Origin: Bradyrhizobium iriomotense
Lineage (GTDB): Bacteria; Pseudomonadota; Alphaproteobacteria; Rhizobiales; Xanthobacteraceae
DNA: 64,000 bases
Reading direction: 5' to 3'
Assembly: GCF_030160715.1 (NCBI RefSeq)
Contig: NZ_BSOW01000034.1
Coordinates: 31,284-95,283 of the forward strand
Position 1 is the first letter of the stretch; every line of letters begins with the position of its first letter. Below, one piece after another: positions 34,679 through 42,340 of the stretch. The translations under genes were made by a program, and so were the position numbers. The notes under the pieces are model-generated. The model was not told the origin of the DNA. It saw only the letters and a list, made by a program, of their open reading frames with translations, and ran no database searches.

Positions 34679-36232
34679 ATGAAGAGCCCCCTACAGATCA
34701 AGGTGCTCGGCGAACTGGCGGTCGTGCGCGACGCCCAGGAAATTGTCCTGCCTGCGTCAAAGAAGACGCGCGCTTTGCTCGCCTATCTGGCTTTGGCCAA
34801 CAGGCGACAACGTCGCGACTATCTATGCCAAATGCTCTGGAACGCGCCGGACGATCCCAGAGCTTCGCTCAGGTGGAGCCTCACGAAGCTTAGGCATGTG
34901 CTCAACGAGGACGGTGATGAGTCCTGCCTCAGGACCGATGGAAGCGGCGTGTTTCTCGACACCAACAAGCTTGATGTCGATTTACTCCACGTCGTCCACA
35001 TTACAACAGAAAACGTGCGCTCTCTTGCCACCTCAGACCTGGAAACTTGGGCCGCGCTGTTCCGAGGGCGCTTCCTCGAAGGTCTTGAACTTCCTCGGTG
35101 CCCCGTTTTCGAGGCTTGGCGCACCTTTCATGCCGACGCACTGGATCGCACCAGATCTCTGATCCTCCAGATGCTTGTAGAACGGCTGCGCAGTGAACCT
35201 AACCGGGCTCTTTTCTATGCCCAAGCCCTGCAGTCCATGAATCCGACCGATAAGCAAGTGGCATTGGAGTTGCGATCGCTTGACACGTCGGCTCGAGAGA
35301 GCGCGATGCGATCGGCGAGCACGCGCTTGAGTCGAGCACCTGGCGGCCTGCTCGATGCATCGATCGCGCTAGATGAACACCAGCGTTCCCAACAAATACG
35401 GTATTGCAGGAGCCCGGACGGGGTCCAAATTGCTTACGCCATCTCCGGCAAGGGACCACCAATTCTTCGCGCGGCGCATTGGATGTCGCATCTTCAGTAT
35501 GAGTGGGAAAGCCCAGTGTGGCGACACTGGATCGATTCACTCTCGAAAGCTAATACGCTCATCCGATACGATGAACGCGGCAACGGCCTGTCCGATTGGA
35601 ATGCTGATGATCTGTCCTTCGCCGCCATGGTTTGCGATCTGGAGAGCGTTGCTGACGCAAACGGTTTGAGCGGGTTCCCACTGCTGGGTGTCTCGCAAAG
35701 CTGTGCGGTATCGGTCGCCTACGCCGTCCGGCACCCCGAGCGCGTATCTCACCTGGTCCTGTATGGCGGATACGCAAAAGGCTGGCGAAAGCGCGGGGAC
35801 CGCCACGAGATTGATACCCATGAAGCCATGACCACATTGATCCGCGAGGGATGGGGAAAAGATAATCCCGCGTTTCGGCAGTTGTTCACCGAAACCTTCA
35901 TTCCAGGCGCGAGCCGCGAGCAGATGGCGTGGTTTAATGACCTTCAGAGGGAGACTGCTTCGCCTGACAATGCCAGTCGACTTCATTATTCGTTTGGGGA
36001 GATGGACGTTTCGGGCATCTTGGGAGACGTGAGCGTTCCGACTTTGGTGCTGCACGCCAGGAATGATGCAGCAGTCCCATTCGAGCAAGGCAAGGCGCTA
36101 GCGGCTGGCATACCCGGAGCGCGCTTTGTGGATCTCAACAGCGCAAATCATATACTTCTTAGCGAGGAGTCGGCCTTCGCCGATTTCGTGCGAGAGGTCA
36201 GATCCTTCATTTCCGCGGCCGATTCCAGGTGA
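34679..36232 (+). CDS. BTAD-type transcriptional activator fused to an alpha/beta-hydrolase
   Basis: A 517-residue fusion. Residues 1-95 form a SARP/OmpR-like winged helix (IKVLGELAVVRD, KKTRALLAYLALA, RASLRWSLTKLRHVL). Residues 98-215 form a bacterial transcriptional activator domain (FRGRFLEGLELPRCPVFEAWRT). Residues 240-517 are an alpha/beta-hydrolase of the type often attached to regulators and cyclases (SPDGVQIAYAISGKGPPIL, RYDERGNGLSDW). The nucleophile elbow is GVSQS with Ser339, where the usual final Gly is Ser, and a His follows in SANHILL. The hydrolase part may sense or process a ligand that controls DNA binding. Codon usage is less GC-biased than in most neighbours. Confidence 0.85.
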   Translation: MKSPLQIKVLGELAVVRDAQEIVLPASKKTRALLAYLALANRRQRRDYLCQMLWNAPDDPRASLRWSLTKLRHVLNEDGDESCLRTDGSGVFLDTNKLDVDLLHVVHITTENVRSLATSDLETWAALFRGRFLEGLELPRCPVFEAWRTFHADALDRTRSLILQMLVERLRSEPNRALFYAQALQSMNPTDKQVALELRSLDTSARESAMRSASTRLSRAPGGLLDASIALDEHQRSQQIRYCRSPDGVQIAYAISGKGPPILRAAHWMSHLQYEWESPVWRHWIDSLSKANTLIRYDERGNGLSDWNADDLSFAAMVCDLESVADANGLSGFPLLGVSQSCAVSVAYAVRHPERVSHLVLYGGYAKGWRKRGDRHEIDTHEAMTTLIREGWGKDNPAFRQLFTETFIPGASREQMAWFNDLQRETASPDNASRLHYSFGEMDVSGILGDVSVPTLVLHARNDAAVPFEQGKALAAGIPGARFVDLNSANHILLSEESAFADFVREVRSFISAADSR

Positions 36233-36390
36233 CCCACTGGCTCGGGCGCATACCGACCGGTCATTGCCGTTAAGGCTGTCCGGCTCCCCAAATTCAACGC
36301 TTCTGCCGCTCTTTTTCAACGCCCGCGACAACACCTGCTCCAACGTGGGCCGCCGATCATCCAAGCCGGGATCAGCGAATGGAGGAGCAA

Positions 36391-37224
36391 ATGAAAATTC
36401 ATTCCGTAGTCGGCGGAGGTGGCGTGAAGCTGCATGTGCGTGACTGGGGCAAGGCCGATGCTCCGCCGATCCTGTTCATCCATGGATGGTCACAGAATCA
36501 TCTTTGCTGGCACAAGCAGTACGAGAGCCAGCTTGCGGATGCATTTCACCTCGTGGCCTTCGATCTTCGCGGCCACGGCATGTCGGACGCGCCCGAGGCG
36601 CGGGAGCACTACACGGAACCGCGGCGCTGGGCGGATGACATTGCCGCCATCATCGATGAACTCGGCCTGAAACATCCCACACTCGTCGGATGGTCCTATG
36701 CCGGTTTTGTCATCTGTGACTATGTTCGTGCGTACGGTCAGGATGCCATCGCGGGGATCAACTTCGTGGGTGCGGCCGTAACGCTCAACAGCGCCGCGTT
36801 CGGCAGCCTGATCGGGCCCGGCTTCCTCGATCACGTTCCAGGCGCGACCGCTGACGATTTCCCCTCAAATATCCAGGCAATGCGTGCATTCCTGCATGGG
36901 TGCACAGCACGCCCCCTGCCGCCCGACGATTACGCCATGGCCTTGTGCTGGAACATCGTGGTACCCGCAAAGATACGCGCCGCCCTTGTCACGCGCGTGA
37001 TCGATTCCGAGGACGTGCTGAGCGCACTGGATCGACCCGTCCTAATGACTCAGGGTCTGTGCGACACGGTGATCCTCCCGGCCATGGGTGAACAGATCCT
37101 TGAAAAATGCCGGACCAGTACCGCATCCTGGTACCCCGAAGCCGGACACGCACCCTTTCTCGAGGATCCACTGCGATTCAACCGCGAACTTGCCGAGTTC
37201 GTGAGCAAAGCAAGGATTATATAG
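36391..37224 (+). CDS. Alpha/beta-hydrolase (haloperoxidase/epoxide-hydrolase-like)
   Basis: A 277-residue hydrolase. GGAGG at 36381-36385, 5 bases before the ATG at 36391, decides the start. The core has FIHGWSQNHLCW (oxyanion), AFDLRGHGMSDAP, the nucleophile elbow GWSYAG and the late PEAGHAPFLEDP with catalytic His. The acid is probably in TQGLCDTVI. No signal peptide. The substrate is unknown. It follows the BTAD-hydrolase regulator by 158 bases on the same strand and is a plausible target of it. Confidence 0.86.
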   Translation: MKIHSVVGGGGVKLHVRDWGKADAPPILFIHGWSQNHLCWHKQYESQLADAFHLVAFDLRGHGMSDAPEAREHYTEPRRWADDIAAIIDELGLKHPTLVGWSYAGFVICDYVRAYGQDAIAGINFVGAAVTLNSAAFGSLIGPGFLDHVPGATADDFPSNIQAMRAFLHGCTARPLPPDDYAMALCWNIVVPAKIRAALVTRVIDSEDVLSALDRPVLMTQGLCDTVILPAMGEQILEKCRTSTASWYPEAGHAPFLEDPLRFNRELAEFVSKARII

Positions 37225-37255
37225 AGAGAAAGAAACAGCTACACGCCCGTTCGCA

Positions 37256-37570
37256 ATGCCGCCTACGGGCGACGACAAAACGGCGTTGCCGCAGCTACGT
37301 GCGTATCTGAACGACAATATTTTCCCAAGCGGCAGCGCGAAGCCCTTCTGGCTCACCGAATGGGGTTTCGGCAGCGACGGCTCCACGCCGGCCGACAGCC
37401 AGCGTGGACGGTCGGTCGCCGCAACGCGCGCCGATCTCGGCGATCTCTGCCGGCAAGGGCGCCTGAAGGGGGCGTTTTGGTATGTATGGAACGCACCTGA
37501 CAAAGACTCTATCTATCGTGATGGCAGGCTCATGCCCTCAGGCAAGCTCGTCGTGGCACCGATGAAGTGA
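37256..37570 (+). pseudogene. C-terminal fragment of a glycoside hydrolase
   Basis: A 104-residue open frame that looks like only the end of a TIM-barrel glycosidase. LRAYLNDNIFP leads to KPFWLTEWGFGSDG, where the Glu resembles the catalytic nucleophile at the end of beta-strand 7. Next come RRGRSVAATRADLGDL-like helical residues and GAFWYVWNAPDKDSIYR, resembling strand 8. The N-terminal two thirds of such an enzyme is absent, because the preceding hydrolase gene ends only 31 bases earlier. I read it as a remnant left by a deletion or insertion; it is unlikely to be active. Confidence 0.6.
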
Positions 37571-37834
37571 GGCGCATGAAGCGCCCGTTGGCTGCCGCAC
37601 AAACTTCGCTGCTATGGGTGCAAAGCATGCGCAGGCTTTGTCGTTTCATCCCACCGGGTTTATGGGTACACGGCGTAGTATTAGAGGTAACGCTCGGCGT
37701 TCGTAACATTTGTTCGCAATTCCGCTCATGATGGCACCGGGGCCGGGCACCTCCACACTGACCAACATCCGAAATTGACTGTCGGAGCGCTCGGGCCTCA
37801 GTTAACATCTGCCGAGATAGCCCGCGCGGAAGCA

Positions 37835-38023
37835 ATGTCACTGCGATCTGTTACCGACAAAATCGATAGCCTCATCCAAGGCATTGCCTTGTTGCTGACC
37901 CTTGTCATTTGGGCAGCTTTCGGGTTTCCCCTAATCCCGGAAGTCATTGGGTTCGGATGCTTGTTCATGGTCAGCCTAATTGTCCACTGGCGGATGACCT
38001 CCCGATACTCAAAGGAAAAGTAG
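37835..38023 (+). CDS. Small two-span membrane protein
   Basis: A 62-residue frame from the ATG at 37835 (MSLRSVTDKIDSLIQ), also open from a TTG at 37775. It contains two hydrophobic helices, about 15-30 (GIALLLTLVIWAAFGF) and 34-50 (IPEVIGFGCLFMVSLIV), and ends with a basic tail (HWRMTSRYSKEK). No family is recognised. The hydrophobic pattern and charge distribution look like a genuine inner-membrane protein, but there is no strong ribosome-binding site. Confidence 0.42.
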   Translation: MSLRSVTDKIDSLIQGIALLLTLVIWAAFGFPLIPEVIGFGCLFMVSLIVHWRMTSRYSKEK

Positions 38024-38066
38024 CGCAAGCATGTCGCGCTTCCGTCGCCGCTCTTGAGGCTTATTT

Positions 38067-38312
38067 CTAACCGAGCCAGGATTTAGCGCGGCGGACAGCT
38101 CCTTTGGCCCCTGCAACTCCACCCAGTCCAAAGCACACCAGGATTCCGAAGAGCACGACGATGGTCCAATCACTATGAATACCTCCCTGTACGTGACCAA
38201 GAAACGAGATCCCGATCAACAGAGCCGCGTATCCAAGCATGGCTGCTCCAACCGCGAAGCCGACCAGGCCTGCGAGCAGGACAACCAACGACGTTCGCTT
38301 CACTTCCACCAT
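38067..38312 (-). CDS. Small two-span membrane protein, Gly-rich
   Basis: An 81-residue protein starting at ATG 38312, preceded by GAGGGG. Two hydrophobic helices are visible (about 9-36, SLVVLLAGLVGFAVGAAML, and 50-68, TIVVLFGILVCFGLGGVAG), followed by a basic tail (KGAVRRAKSWLG). No family recognised. It lies 23 bases downstream of the zinc-ribbon frame, so the two may be co-transcribed. Confidence 0.5.
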   Translation of the reverse strand: MVEVKRTSLVVLLAGLVGFAVGAAMLGYAALLIGISFLGHVQGGIHSDWTIVVLFGILVCFGLGGVAGAKGAVRRAKSWLG

Positions 38313-38335
38313 CCGAAAACCCCTCTGATGGCGTC

Positions 38336-38518
38336 CTAGTTTGTGCCCGGCTCCAGGATGATGCCCATTTCGCTGAGCATTCCCTTCCATCCGCAGTTCG
38401 GACACTGAACCGCAGCTCTTTCATCATCGTGAGGATTTGCGCCTTCCTGATAATCAAAACCAGGGCTTCGACATTTCGGGCAACACCCCACGCCAATTCG
38501 TTTGACGACTTTTCCCAA
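38336..38518 (-). CDS. Small zinc-ribbon protein
   Basis: A 60-residue frame with two CxxC knuckles, CCPKC near residue 13 and CPNC near residue 39, separated by about 23 residues as in zinc ribbons. The only plausible start is TTG 38518, because the frame is closed upstream by a stop at 38540-38542. The C-terminus GWKGMLSEMGIILEPGTN is conserved-looking. The protein could bind nucleic acid or serve as a protein-interaction module; function unknown. Confidence 0.48.
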   Translation of the reverse strand: MGKVVKRIGVGCCPKCRSPGFDYQEGANPHDDERAAVQCPNCGWKGMLSEMGIILEPGTN

Positions 38519-38671
38519 GCCATTTCGCTCATTCCAACCTCAAGGCGGCTCTTTCCTATCAGGCTAAGCCCGCCATGTCCCCCTCTGGCCCAAGGCCGCG
38601 CTGCGGACGTATCGGCTTCAACGTCGCCTTCCAACAGCACAACGGACGCGACGAGTTTATGGGTAGACGCT

Positions 38672-39376
38672 CTACGCCCGTCGCATCAGTTTCAGCGAAG
38701 CCGCAAGACGCAGGCTACGCTTGCCTGCTAGCGCAACGCCTTCGAGCTCACCGCTGTCCGCGGTGCAGCTCCCCGAAAAACCGATCCCGACCTCATAGCC
38801 GCCGAAGACGGGATTCTCGCCCTTTGCCGGCGTATGCTCCTGGTTGAGCATTTCGCATTTCCATCGGCCATCCGCCGAGGCGTAGGAGCCGAGATAGTAG
38901 AAGAACGCATCGCCGCCGAGAATGCGGCCATCCATCAGCAGCATCACGCCGGAGAGGCCGCCATCGACGCCGTCGAGCGCGCGCAGATGGATCGAATAGA
39001 GCCCGTTCGCGATGCCGCCTGCTCCGACAATGCCACGTGGCGGCAAAGCATCGTCCTCGAGCCGCGTGAGATCGGCCCAAAACATCGCCCCGGGAAGCGG
39101 GTCTGCCTCGCCCTCGAAGCGAATTCCATTGGCGTTGGTCCGACCGCGCACGCTGATAGACATCGAATCGGCGCCCAACAGCGACTTGTAGTAGGGATCG
39201 TGGTTGTGACGCTGGGTGACCACCTCGCCGATGATCTCACCGCCACGCTCCTCATAGGTGCCGAGATGCGCAAAGGCGGAATTGCCGCCCAGCAGCTTGC
39301 CGTTGTGCATGCACATGATGCTGCGGCCGAACGCATCGTTGACGCCGTATTCGACCTTGTAGAGCCCGTTCAGCAA
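38672..39376 (-). CDS. GrlR-like regulatory protein with duplicated domain (paralogue 1)
   Basis: A 234-residue protein made of two copies of a GrlR-like beta-barrel domain. The N-terminal copy (1-108) has NGLYKVEYGV, GKLLGGNSAFAHLGTYE and RHNHDPYYKSLLGAD. The C-terminal copy (122-234) has NGLYSIHLRALDG, GRILGGDAFFYYLGSY and VFGGYEVGIGFSG. GrlR of enteropathogenic E. coli binds and inhibits the type III activator GrlA; here there is no type III locus in view. The start is TTG 39376, as the frame is closed just upstream. A close paralogue lies at 41435-42139 and a single-domain one at 46192-46539. Confidence 0.75.
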   Translation of the reverse strand: MLNGLYKVEYGVNDAFGRSIMCMHNGKLLGGNSAFAHLGTYEERGGEIIGEVVTQRHNHDPYYKSLLGADSMSISVRGRTNANGIRFEGEADPLPGAMFWADLTRLEDDALPPRGIVGAGGIANGLYSIHLRALDGVDGGLSGVMLLMDGRILGGDAFFYYLGSYASADGRWKCEMLNQEHTPAKGENPVFGGYEVGIGFSGSCTADSGELEGVALAGKRSLRLAASLKLMRRA

Positions 39377-39626
39377 CGAAGGAATCCTGGAAAGCCGTTT
39401 CTGCTCGCGGGCTACCTAGCACCGCCGCCGGAGCGAGGCCATCCGGCTTTTCCGCGCAGGGCGCACCGCTGGACGGGCGCTTTCCGCTCCGATCATGCCA
39501 TTCTGCCACTGATTTGCCCGACGCGTCAACGAATTTCGCTAAATCCGCAGTCCGTCACCACCGGCCCCCGACTCCTTTGCATGGGGTTGTTTTCGATATT
39601 TTGTTGCGAGGTCCGAAAAAGGCCCT

Positions 39627-39776
39627 CTAGTGCCGCTTGAAATACTGCACCTCGCGCTCGTGCTTCGCGGCCGCTGCGCGGCTCTTGAACGTCCCGAGGT
39701 TGCGGCGCTTGCCGGTGCGCGGATTCACCTTGCGTGAATAGAGCCGGTATTCGCCGGATCGCAATTTGCGGATCAT
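39627..39776 (-). CDS. 49-residue basic conserved protein
   Basis: A short complete gene, ATG 39776 to TAG 39627. The product starts MIRKLRSGEYRLYSRKVNP, continues with TGKRRNLGTFKSRAAA and ends with EVQYFKRH. It is very basic (about one third Lys/Arg/His). The GTFKSRAAAxKHE segment resembles the arm-type DNA-binding (AP2-like) fold at the N-terminus of tyrosine integrases, so nucleic-acid binding is possible. Very similar small proteins are, from memory, widespread in bacteria as conserved hypotheticals. The in-frame composition argues that it is real. Confidence 0.72.
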   Translation of the reverse strand: MIRKLRSGEYRLYSRKVNPRTGKRRNLGTFKSRAAAAKHEREVQYFKRH

Positions 39777-39874
39777 GTTGCGACTCCTGTTCGTTCCGGT
39801 CTCAACGACCGGGGCACGAACGAGGTTCCGTCACGGCCTGCCACGTGGGGAGAGATGCTGATGTCCGAAGCAGC

Positions 39875-40696
39875 TCAGAAGCAAAGCGTGGTGACGAGCT
39901 GGCCTTGCTTGTTCTTGATCGCATAGGGACAGCGGATGCGTTCCAGCGCCTTCTTGGCGTCTTCATCGCCGAGCGCCGCGGCGCGCTCGTAATAGGCCTT
40001 CGCCGCGGCCGCATCCTTCGGGCCGCCGCGACCTTCCTGTGCGAACGCGCCCATCCGCTCCAGCGCGCCCGGGTGGTTTTGCGCGGCCGCCTTCTCGAAC
40101 AGCGCGCGCGCCGCAACGTCGTCCTTTTGACCGCCATCGCCGCTCGCGAGCATCAGGCCGAGCTGATACTGCGCTTCTGCATTGGTCTCGGCGGCCTTGC
40201 CGAGCAGCTCGCGCGCCCGCGCCGGGTCGGCCGGAGCTGCCCCGCCCGCACCACCAAGCGCGGCAAGATTGCTGACGCCGCGCGGATTGCCAGCCTGCGC
40301 CGCCTTCTCGAACAGCTTTCGCGCCTGCGCCTCATCCCTGGCGACGCCTGAGCCGGTGCCATAGAGCACGCCAAGCTCGACCATTGCCGCGCTCGAGCCC
40401 TTATCGGCCGCCTTGCGCCAGGCTGCCATCGCTTCCGCCGTCTGACGATTGGCAGCGTAGGCGCGCCCGAGCTCGAACATCGCACGCCGCGAGGCGCCTG
40501 CCGCCGTCTTGCAGAACTTGATCGCGGTCGCGACGTCGGCGCTCGCGATCTCGGCCACCCCCTTCACGTCAGCAGGCTTGTCGGGATCGCTGGGATCGGC
40601 CGCCAGGCGATCGCACAGCACGAGATCGGCCGACTGCGCATGTGCGGCGAGCGGTGCCGCGAAGGTCAGGAGAATGGCGCAGAGAGCTTTCCGCAT
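39875..40696 (-). CDS. Secreted Sel1-repeat protein
   Basis: A 273-residue protein with a signal peptide (MRKALCAILLTFAAPLAAHAQ) starting at ATG 40696. The mature region has two Cys early (LVLCDRLAADP, IKFCKTAAG) and then at least four Sel1 repeats, e.g. AMAAWRKAADKGSSAAMVELG, ARKLFEKAAQAGNPRGVSNLA and AKAYYERAAALGDEDAKKAL. It is periplasmic and probably a scaffold or chaperone-like adaptor. It is the last of three minus-strand genes (GrlR-like, binding protein, Sel1) with gaps of 19 and 32 bases. Confidence 0.86.
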   Translation of the reverse strand: MRKALCAILLTFAAPLAAHAQSADLVLCDRLAADPSDPDKPADVKGVAEIASADVATAIKFCKTAAGASRRAMFELGRAYAANRQTAEAMAAWRKAADKGSSAAMVELGVLYGTGSGVARDEAQARKLFEKAAQAGNPRGVSNLAALGGAGGAAPADPARARELLGKAAETNAEAQYQLGLMLASGDGGQKDDVAARALFEKAAAQNHPGALERMGAFAQEGRGGPKDAAAAKAYYERAAALGDEDAKKALERIRCPYAIKNKQGQLVTTLCF

Positions 40697-40728
40697 GGCC
40701 GGCAGGTTGCGTCCGGGCATTGGCGAAT

Positions 40729-41415
40729 TCAAGGCTCGAGGCCCGACTGCCGCAGCGCGGGCACAACGTCGGGCGAGGCCAGGTAGCGCAACAGCCGATC
40801 GGCGGCTTCAGCATTTTTCGCCGTCGCCATGCAGCCGGCCGAGAACAGCGCCGGTGTCTGCAAGTCCTGCGGGATCGGTCCGACCACTTCGATGCCTTCG
40901 ACCTGCTTCAACTCGCTGATCTGCTGCACGGCGAGATCGGCCTCGCCGCTCACCAGCCGTTCCGCGGTAAAGCCCTGCTGCACGATGGTCGCCCTGGCGT
41001 TGATCTCGGTCGCAATGCCCATCCGAACGATCAGCCCGGCAAAGTAGATCCCGCTCGCGCCCAGCCGCGAATAAGCGACGGATCGTGCTGCAAGCAGCGT
41101 CTTGCGCGGGGCGCTTTCGCTGGAGATGTCGGGATGCGGCTGACCTGCGGCCACGGCGATGCCGACATAGGAGCGCGCGAGGTCGGCAGCGCTTTCCGCC
41201 ACCACGCGGCCCTCGGCGATGACCTCGTCGAGGCCTTCGCGCGTCAGGATCACGAGATCGGCGGCCTCGCCGTCCCGCAAACGCCTCAGCAACGCCTGCG
41301 TCGGCGCGAAGTCGGCGTCGATGTGCACACCCGTCGCGGCTTGGTAAGCGGAGGACAGGCTGCGCATTGCTCCCATCAGGCCGAGCGTGGAGAGCATGCG
41401 GACGGTGTTTTCCAT
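40729..41415 (-). CDS. ModA-like solute-binding protein without signal peptide
   Basis: A 228-residue periplasmic-binding-protein fold of the molybdate-binding type: MENTVRMLSTLGLMGAM at the start, VHIDADFAPTQALLRRL, DLVILTREGLDEVIAEG and QQGFTAERLVSGEADLAVQQISEL. The usual signal peptide is absent; the protein starts directly with the first beta strand at ATG 41415. No permease or ATPase gene is nearby. It may therefore be a cytoplasmic ligand-binding protein. It is sandwiched between a GrlR-like gene (19-base gap) and a Sel1 gene (32-base gap). Confidence 0.8.
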   Translation of the reverse strand: MENTVRMLSTLGLMGAMRSLSSAYQAATGVHIDADFAPTQALLRRLRDGEAADLVILTREGLDEVIAEGRVVAESAADLARSYVGIAVAAGQPHPDISSESAPRKTLLAARSVAYSRLGASGIYFAGLIVRMGIATEINARATIVQQGFTAERLVSGEADLAVQQISELKQVEGIEVVGPIPQDLQTPALFSAGCMATAKNAEAADRLLRYLASPDVVPALRQSGLEP

Positions 41416-41434
41416 GGTCACTCGAAACATCCAA

Positions 41435-42139
41435 TCAGGCGCGATGCATCAGCTTCAGCGTCGCGGTCAGCCGCAGGCTGCGTTTGCCGGCGAGCGCGGT
41501 GGCTTCCAGCACCGCCTGCTCGTCGTCATAGGTGCCGGAGAAGCCGATGCCGACCTCATGGCCGCCGAACACTGGATTTTCATCGCGGGCCGGCGTGTGC
41601 TCCTGGTTCAGGATCTGGCCCTTCCAGCGGCCATTCGCAGCCGTGTAGCTGCCGAGATAGTAGAACGAGGCATCGCCGCCGAGGATGCGCCCACGGTTGA
41701 GCAGCATGACGCCGGTGAGGCCCCCTTCAATGCCGTCCAGCATCCGCAAATGGATCGAGTAGAGACCGTCGGCGATGCCGCGCTCGCCGACGCCGCCGGC
41801 GATCGGAACCTCGTCCTCCCTGATCGGCATCATCACCGACTGGAAGGGCACGCCGGGCAATTCCTTCAGCTCGCCCTTGAAACGATAGAGATCGCCATCC
41901 GGCCAGCCCTTGGCGATCAGGGTCGCATCATCAGTGCCGGCCATCGCGCGATAATTCGGATCGGGATTATGGCGCACGGTCTTGATGACGATGGCGACCT
42001 CCTCGCCCGTCTTCTCGTAAGTGCCGATATGGGCAAAGGCCGAGTTGCCGCCCAGCATCCTGCCGTCGCCGACATGCATGACGCTGCGGCCAACAGCGTC
42101 GCCGAGCTGAAATCGTACCTTGTAGAAACCTTCCAACAC
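41435..42139 (-). CDS. GrlR-like regulatory protein with duplicated domain (paralogue 2)
   Basis: A 234-residue paralogue of the protein at 38672-39376, the same length and similar throughout: EGFYKVRFQLGD, GRMLGGNSAFAHIGTYE and RHNPDPNYRAMAGTD in the first domain; DGLYSIHLRMLDG, GRILGGDASFYYLGSY and NPVFGGHEVGIGFSG in the second. The start is GTG 42139, with TTG as the next codon. It is the first gene of a three-gene run with the signal-less binding protein and Sel1 protein. The duplication of the domain predates the split of these two paralogues. Confidence 0.75.
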   Translation of the reverse strand: MLEGFYKVRFQLGDAVGRSVMHVGDGRMLGGNSAFAHIGTYEKTGEEVAIVIKTVRHNPDPNYRAMAGTDDATLIAKGWPDGDLYRFKGELKELPGVPFQSVMMPIREDEVPIAGGVGERGIADGLYSIHLRMLDGIEGGLTGVMLLNRGRILGGDASFYYLGSYTAANGRWKGQILNQEHTPARDENPVFGGHEVGIGFSGTYDDEQAVLEATALAGKRSLRLTATLKLMHRA

Positions 42140-42256
42140 CAGCCGTGTCCCCGGCCTGCGCGCATCCGAGGCGCCAGTCTATCCCGCTTTCAGCCGTGAG
42201 AGACAAGTTTCGTGCGCGCAGACCCAACGCTCGATATCGCCAAATGTCATCAAAAT

Positions 42257-42296
42257 GCAAAAATCCGCCGACGCCTCGCGGCCTCGGCGGATTTGA
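42257..42296 (-). terminator. Rho-independent terminator after glnII
   Basis: On the minus strand, arms AATCCGCCGA and TCGGCGGATT (10 bp, perfect) enclose a 12-base loop and are followed by TTTTGCATTTT. A second GC-rich hairpin (GCCCGGACC with GGTCCGGGC) lies closer to the glnII stop. Confidence 0.8.
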
Positions 42297-42340
42297 GAGC
42301 CAGCCCGGACCAAGCCCCCAAGGTCCGGGCCGGAAGGATC

